Shown: one piece after another, positions 58,759 to 64,000 of the stretch
Position numbering within the stretch: the first letter of the stretch is position 1
Layout: each line of letters opens with the position of its first letter
Source: Spisula solida
Taxonomy: Eukaryota; Mollusca; Bivalvia; Venerida; Mactridae
NCBI GenBank assembly: GCA_947247005.1
Contig: OX365955.1
Coordinates: 41,209,822-41,273,821, forward strand
Length of the DNA: 64,000 nt
Direction of reading: 5' to 3'
Notes under the pieces: model-generated
What the model saw: the letters and a program-made list of their open reading frames with translations, nothing else
Told to the model about the DNA's origin: nothing
Databases searched by the model: none
Translations under genes and position numbers: made by a program

Positions 58759-61700
58759 TCACGTAAATGTACTCAATGAATATTTTATTACTGCCTGTTA
58801 CGTTGTATTAAAACTATTAAATGTCTATCAAAGGATTGAAATAGATCAATTTAAAATTTAATATACAAAAGTATGTCTTGAGAAACCCCTCTTCCGCAAC
58901 ACACAATGACCTTGCATGCCAATGATATCAGACACTTTAGACATACAGACTAGAAACGGTAACACCATACGTTAGCAATACAAAATGTGACTACCTTAAT
59001 TTAGATTTGATTTATCCTTTGCACGACTTTCTAATTTGTATCATGATCTCTTTGACCTACTAATGCAAGTTTTGTTAGATTCTTAGACATAATAAATGAT
59101 CTGAAACTCCACCAGTTAGAATGGTACTAGTATCGCAAATGCTTGATACTTAGCATTAATTTAAAAGTAGAAACTGGTTGCAGTTCTTCCATACCCAAGA
59201 GGAAAAACACGTCGATAGTGATTAACATGAGTTATGAATTATCTACCTATAATAAATCGTTTTCTTATGTTCGTACTATTTTAGCTTTTCTTTAATTATT
59301 TGGAATAGTTATTGAATATTGACATTCAATGTTAATCTTGACCAATCGTAGACGAAAATATTTAGTGAGCGATAACTGTCTAAATAACTATATAATGATA
59401 ATGAGTAATGTATTTGCGAAGTGTTTCAATATATAAGGCGACTGTATACGAGTCTTATAATATTGCCTAATTTGTAAACATTTCTAAATTTTTAGGGAAG
59501 ATTTGTGATAGCCGAGGTTTTGCTGATGGTTACATTGAGTAGTTAATTGCATAATTAGTATTTAACTGGCATGTAGGATGACTGGATTTCATGTCTCTTG
59601 ATAACGTTACTACGCTTCTTAAATATTTACAAGAAAAGAATATCATCCAAGTAATTATATTGTCAGATTATTGAATATTTTTAACACAGTGATGAATCCT
59701 CCTGGTTCCTTTGCAGGATCCTCTTTCAATTTTCGTTCCAATTTCTGCCAGTTAACACGACTGTAACTCAATCATGACACTCCTTAATTGGATGTGGTCA
59801 GATTCAGCTTATAATACAATAGTTTTTTATCAATATATACAATAAAATACGGGAACACTTGCAATGCCTAGAGGTAACTATACAAGTGTAAATAACCAGG
59901 AGACATAATGATTTGTGGACGTTTGTTGAACAACTATTGAAGTGTCTGTCTTGAAATTGTATGCAATGTTTACTAAACTGTTCCTGGGATTACTTGATAC
60001 ATGTAGCTAATTATCAAATTACAAATCTCAATTGTCGCATACTGTTACATTTTATATCAGCACTGCTATAATATTTCACACACCGTCGTGTTCACTATTT
60101 CAGCTACAAATGATTTCGTCGTTGGCACCCAAACAAATTGACAAGAGCTATCGTCTAGCAAACTTGTGTTCCGTAGTTTGCAAAGTGATACTGTCAGTCG
60201 TCCGCTGTATTAAATCGCTACCACTTTTTCGGTGTATTGGAGCCACAATTTCTATTATTTATATCCTTTATACATTGTGGCTATAAATAGGTTCAGTAAA
60301 TTGGTTAATGTTTTTCAATTAAGGATACTCGAATTTACATTACTTATCTATTCGTCTGTAATACACAATATTCTATTATCCACGTCTATTGAATAACTGG
60401 TATAAGATCAAACCTTACAGTAATTGTGTATATGCATGTAAGATGTCACATTCCGTCAGTTGAAAGAACATTATTTTTCCTCAATTTCCTTGAACAGACA
60501 ATCCTAACCTTTTGCATAGTAGACTTGTTTAATTGTTTGTACCTTAAGTAGGGTTCGAACCCATATTGAACGACGCCAATTCACCGTTTTGCTAAATACG
60601 AACGGATTTGACCACTCGGCATCGCAACAACCCTCAAGAAATGTGCAAATAACTAGTATCACACTACACTTCTATTTGTTTGTTTTGTTGTTAACACCAC
60701 TGATTATATAACATATATAAATCGTAGTAAACGTGGAACGAGCCACGATTAATGGGTTAGCACAGTTGTTTTGAATGATATATTCGTTTACATTAATGAT
60801 GTTCCAACTTACACTCTCTTTATTGCCTTGTGAAAACCTATTTGTCCGATTTTATTATGTTGTCTCTTTATGCAGTTCTGATGATTGAATTGTATTGGAC
60901 ACGCGCCATAGATGTATGCAAATACAGGTAAAGATATATTCGAAAAGATTAATTAGGTAAGAACCTAGAAAAAGCGTTACCTCTAGCCTGACGTGTTTTG
61001 TGTACACCGGAAATACCATTATTTGTCGATTATTTCAGTAGAACATGCATGATGAGTTACCATACAATCACCAAAAAGGAACTATTTAAAATGCTTTCCA
61101 ATATGATAATGGAAACAGTGAAATAACTGCAATGACTTCCAAGATAATTGCGTTTCGTCTTGTTACATTTCCAGGGACTGATCCAAAACAGAAACTTACA
61201 CACAATTTGTAGATGGTAATTTGAGTAGATATTTTATAGGAATCATAATACGAACGGATGTTATAATAGATATTATTGTGTTGTGACACGTGGGTTGTAC
61301 GACATAATAATGCGTTTCTAGGTAACCCCGGGACATTGATGCGTAATTCCGATATTTGTTTATCCCTCAAGTCGAGTAAGACTCGTGGTTAATGTCAGAC
61401 ACGCATAATTGAATTGTCTTTTGTCGCTTGTGTATATTAACAATATTATCATTACAATAGGATAGAAAGTGATTATTATAACCCTTGAATTTATAAATTA
61501 CCAATTGTGTCTAGATGTTTACCAAAATATCCTCGAAGTATTCTTTTACTATTAATTCACGTACTATCTCATCACCTTTGTGAAAATTAAATATTGAGAA
61601 GTTAAAGTTTGTCTTGTATCTTCGGATACCTTGTCCAAACTATTTTTCGACGTTTCAGATAGCATAATGATAGCATATAGTGCAATAACCCTGTTTGAGA

Positions 61701-63400
61701 AACACGCGTACAACACACATCAAATGTATCGTCTTCATAAAACCGGACATAAATCATGTTTGACATTGACCTTACTCGGTAATCATTGTAGAACATCTGT
61801 TATTTGTGTAAAAATTATGATCGAATATCATTTTTGAGTTCTATAGTTTGAAAAAGCTACACAATAATATATATGAATATTGAAAAGGTCGGATCATAAT
61901 ATGTAACGCCACACGTGCAAGCAAAGGTTGGAAATATATGTCTTCCGACATGAGTTAATTCAATTTGATTCAATTCAGCCTTTTTCATAACAGGAAAGCA
62001 ACAAATTATTATTTACTTTCGCTGAAGGTAAATGCTCACTGGAAAACTTAGAACCATAGGGCAACAGAAGGGTAACCCCATTTATCCCCCTCTTTTGCTT
62101 TTCTACTGATATTCAAGATACACGGCGACTAATGACGTAATGTTTGGGATGCCCCCGTTTACGTTGTACGACCTAAAGTCTGATATAAACATAGAAATGC
62201 ATATTAAGCAATACATATCGACCGAGTGAACGTATGAATGTAATAAACTTCCACTATAATAATGCGTCCTTGGTCTCTGTGTTTAAGCTGGATACGTCAG
62301 AATGTTCAATAAAACAGGTTTTGGATTAGTTACATTGTTTGATTAAAATGCTCAAAATGATGAAATAATACCAAGTTACAAACTATGCTGATTTGCTGAA
62401 TTTATGGGACAATATTAACTATTGGCCTTAAGAGCGTAATCTGTTTTGAATATTAATTCAGCAATATTCGTCCAATTACATACAATGAAATGAGCTACAT
62501 CAAGACTAGAGTTTTAGACGAACCATTCATTTCCTTTATTTCCATTGAATCATTTCATAACTCCGGGTAGGCGCATTTTGTTGTTCAAAGCAAAACTTGA
62601 AAACGACACCTGTTCCAATGGGTTGGGCAGACGTCCTCTAGATACTTTAGACATTCGATTCTCTTCTTGTTAACGATGTTGTTTCTACTGTTGGCAATGT
62701 CCAAATAAATTATTATGTATACACTGCCTGGCATATTCGTCAGACAACGTCCTCTAGCACTTTGAAGTATGTACACATTTTGATAATGAATCTAATTGAA
62801 GTTAAAACTTGCCTGCGCCGGTAAACTTTTACCATAGTTACTAAAACTCTTAAAGGTTCTGATTCGCCTAAAGCGTATTACAAAAAAGAAATCAGTAACA
62901 TATAGTTAAGAACTAGGTTTTTTCGTAGAAAATAAGGGAGAATGACCGTACCACGGTGTTAATTCTTCGGTTTATCTTTAGTTTATCAACACATCAGCTT
63001 GATATACTCCGTACACTCACATAAACAATGGAATTTGGAATGAAATGGAAATTGTGGATTAAGAGGGCAGATAATCCTTCAACACTTTTGTAAAGTCACC
63101 TTTGAGATACCGCAATAATTTTCAAGGTTTGGCGTAAATCCTAATGATAAGCAGATGCTCAGTGAGTATGTATTGTCTGATTCACTCGACAGCGCGTACT
63201 GCACGCAGTCACAATTTGTGACGTCATAAATATCATTGTGACGTCTCAATCTAATTACAAATGTAATTGATTTAAAAGCTGGATAATTGACAGATCAACA
63301 TGTCCTGGTAGTTTCATTGTTCTAGAATCAATATTTAAAAAGTTTGAAGAAAAGTTCTCGAAGATATTGATCACCCCGTATTATTTTGAGAACGAAGCAC
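58759..63400 (+). repeat. copy C, older diverged duplicate of the unit
   Basis: The left part (58762-59750) aligns with 46508-47449, and 59750-61700 with 47450-48850. The last part (62920-63382) aligns with 49520-49937, including the paired CRE cores and the right mariner end. A block matching A at about 50050-50110 appears early, at 62170-62220, so C is rearranged internally. Divergence is well above that of A and B. No gene is supported. Confidence 0.85.
60542..60627 (-). tRNA. tRNA-like pseudogene or SINE head, class II form
   Basis: On the minus strand TGCCGAGTGGTC (A box, 60611-60622) and GGTTCGAACCC (perfect B box, 60551-60561) are separated by a gap long enough for a long variable arm, as in tRNA-Leu or tRNA-Ser. 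The acceptor ends do not pair and the anticodon loop cannot be drawn at 7 bases, so it is not a working tRNA. It lies in copy C and is not seen in A or B. Confidence 0.55.
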
Positions 63401-64000
63401 ACATAGTATCCTACCACTTCCAAATTTGACCCCTACCTATTATTATTTAAAAATCGCGTTTTCTGTATCCAAAATACAATTCAGAGCATGCTTCCGTTTG
63501 GCAACTCCCGAAAAGAAACAGTAAATGCATGTATCTGATTGTGTAAAGTGAGTGGGACTTCAATGTCTAGCTTGCCGAGTTAAACAATAACACGCTTCTT
63601 AAAAAGTCTTTCATATCGTGCTCTGATGGCATGTGATCATATTGCGCGATTTTGTAATGACAATTTGCAGTTGATGTTGATAAATCTTCAATTTTATATT
63701 GCTAACAATTATCAGATCAGCATGTTTTATATTTAACGCATGTGTATTATACAAACACTTTAATACAGCACTCATACTACAGTATCTTGAAACCAAAATA
63801 TGTTCAACAGTATCTTGACAGCTTGTTTACATTCCTATAACCTTGTTACATGTACATTTGACAATTCATGTGAAGTTTGAGAAGGTTGACTGTCGGGGAA
63901 AAGGTTTGTAAGAGGAATGAAATCTATTGAGCAGCAATGGTCAGCTTGCATACTATTATTATTCGATAGGCAAGTAATTGTTTAATACATTTATATGCCG
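63401..64000. other. no recognisable feature
   Basis: AT-rich sequence past the end of the alignable part of copy C. A 61-codon minus-strand frame (63611-63796) has no motif. Confidence 0.45.

Overview
The window looks like intergenic or intronic DNA from an animal nuclear genome. It is strongly AT-rich and contains no intact protein-coding gene; the longest open frames are 155 and 141 codons. It is dense with metazoan-type mobile DNA: 3' ends of non-LTR retrotransposons carrying decayed reverse-transcriptase C-termini, tRNA-derived SINEs, MITEs with clear terminal inverted repeats and target-site duplications, and satellites. A marine invertebrate, most plausibly a bivalve mollusc, fits this mix of CR1/L2/jockey-like LINE tails, tRNA-headed SINEs and foldback MITEs. 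That taxonomic call is inference, not something the sequence proves.

Layout. 1-5 kb: two tRNA-headed SINEs, a GC-richer exon-like patch (about 3.0-3.3 kb) and a 5'-truncated LINE ending in (GAA)n at 4974. 5-10 kb: first copy of a recurrent dispersed repeat, a 1.28-kb-spaced direct repeat, and a LINE 3' end with an (ATT)n tail near 9130. 10-17 kb: three MITE families that each recur elsewhere in the window. 17.4-19.4 kb: a 28-bp minisatellite, a GC-rich segment open on both strands, a LINE zinc-knuckle fragment and another dispersed repeat. 20.9-21.9 kb: a 946-bp TIR element. 22.97-23.82 kb: the best candidate for a broken secreted-protein gene. 25-32 kb: a TTAA-flanked element, LINE tails and dispersed repeats. 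33.5-35.0 kb: an old remnant (copy D) of the large duplication unit. 35.2-36.0 kb: a 64-bp satellite of twelve units.

40.0-45.6 kb is a large inverted repeat with arms of about 1.5 kb. The arms are rich in motifs resembling RFX X-boxes, YY1 sites and nuclear-receptor half-sites. The 2.4-kb loop holds a GC-rich TIR element, a reversed SINE and a MITE.

46.5-63.4 kb is built from copies of one unit. Copies A (47450-52199) and B (52200-58473) are a head-to-tail tandem duplication with an 8-bp microhomology at all three breakpoints. Copy C (58.76-63.4 kb) is an older duplicate that also covers the flank left of A. Copy B carries a 429-bp hAT-like element with a perfect 8-bp target-site duplication, an 873-bp LINE and a palindromic insertion, and copy A shows the unoccupied sites. 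The region is therefore a small natural record of duplication followed by transposition.

No genes can be said to work together. The active players were mobile elements and segmental duplication. Similarity statements are by eye, and no alignment or database search was run.
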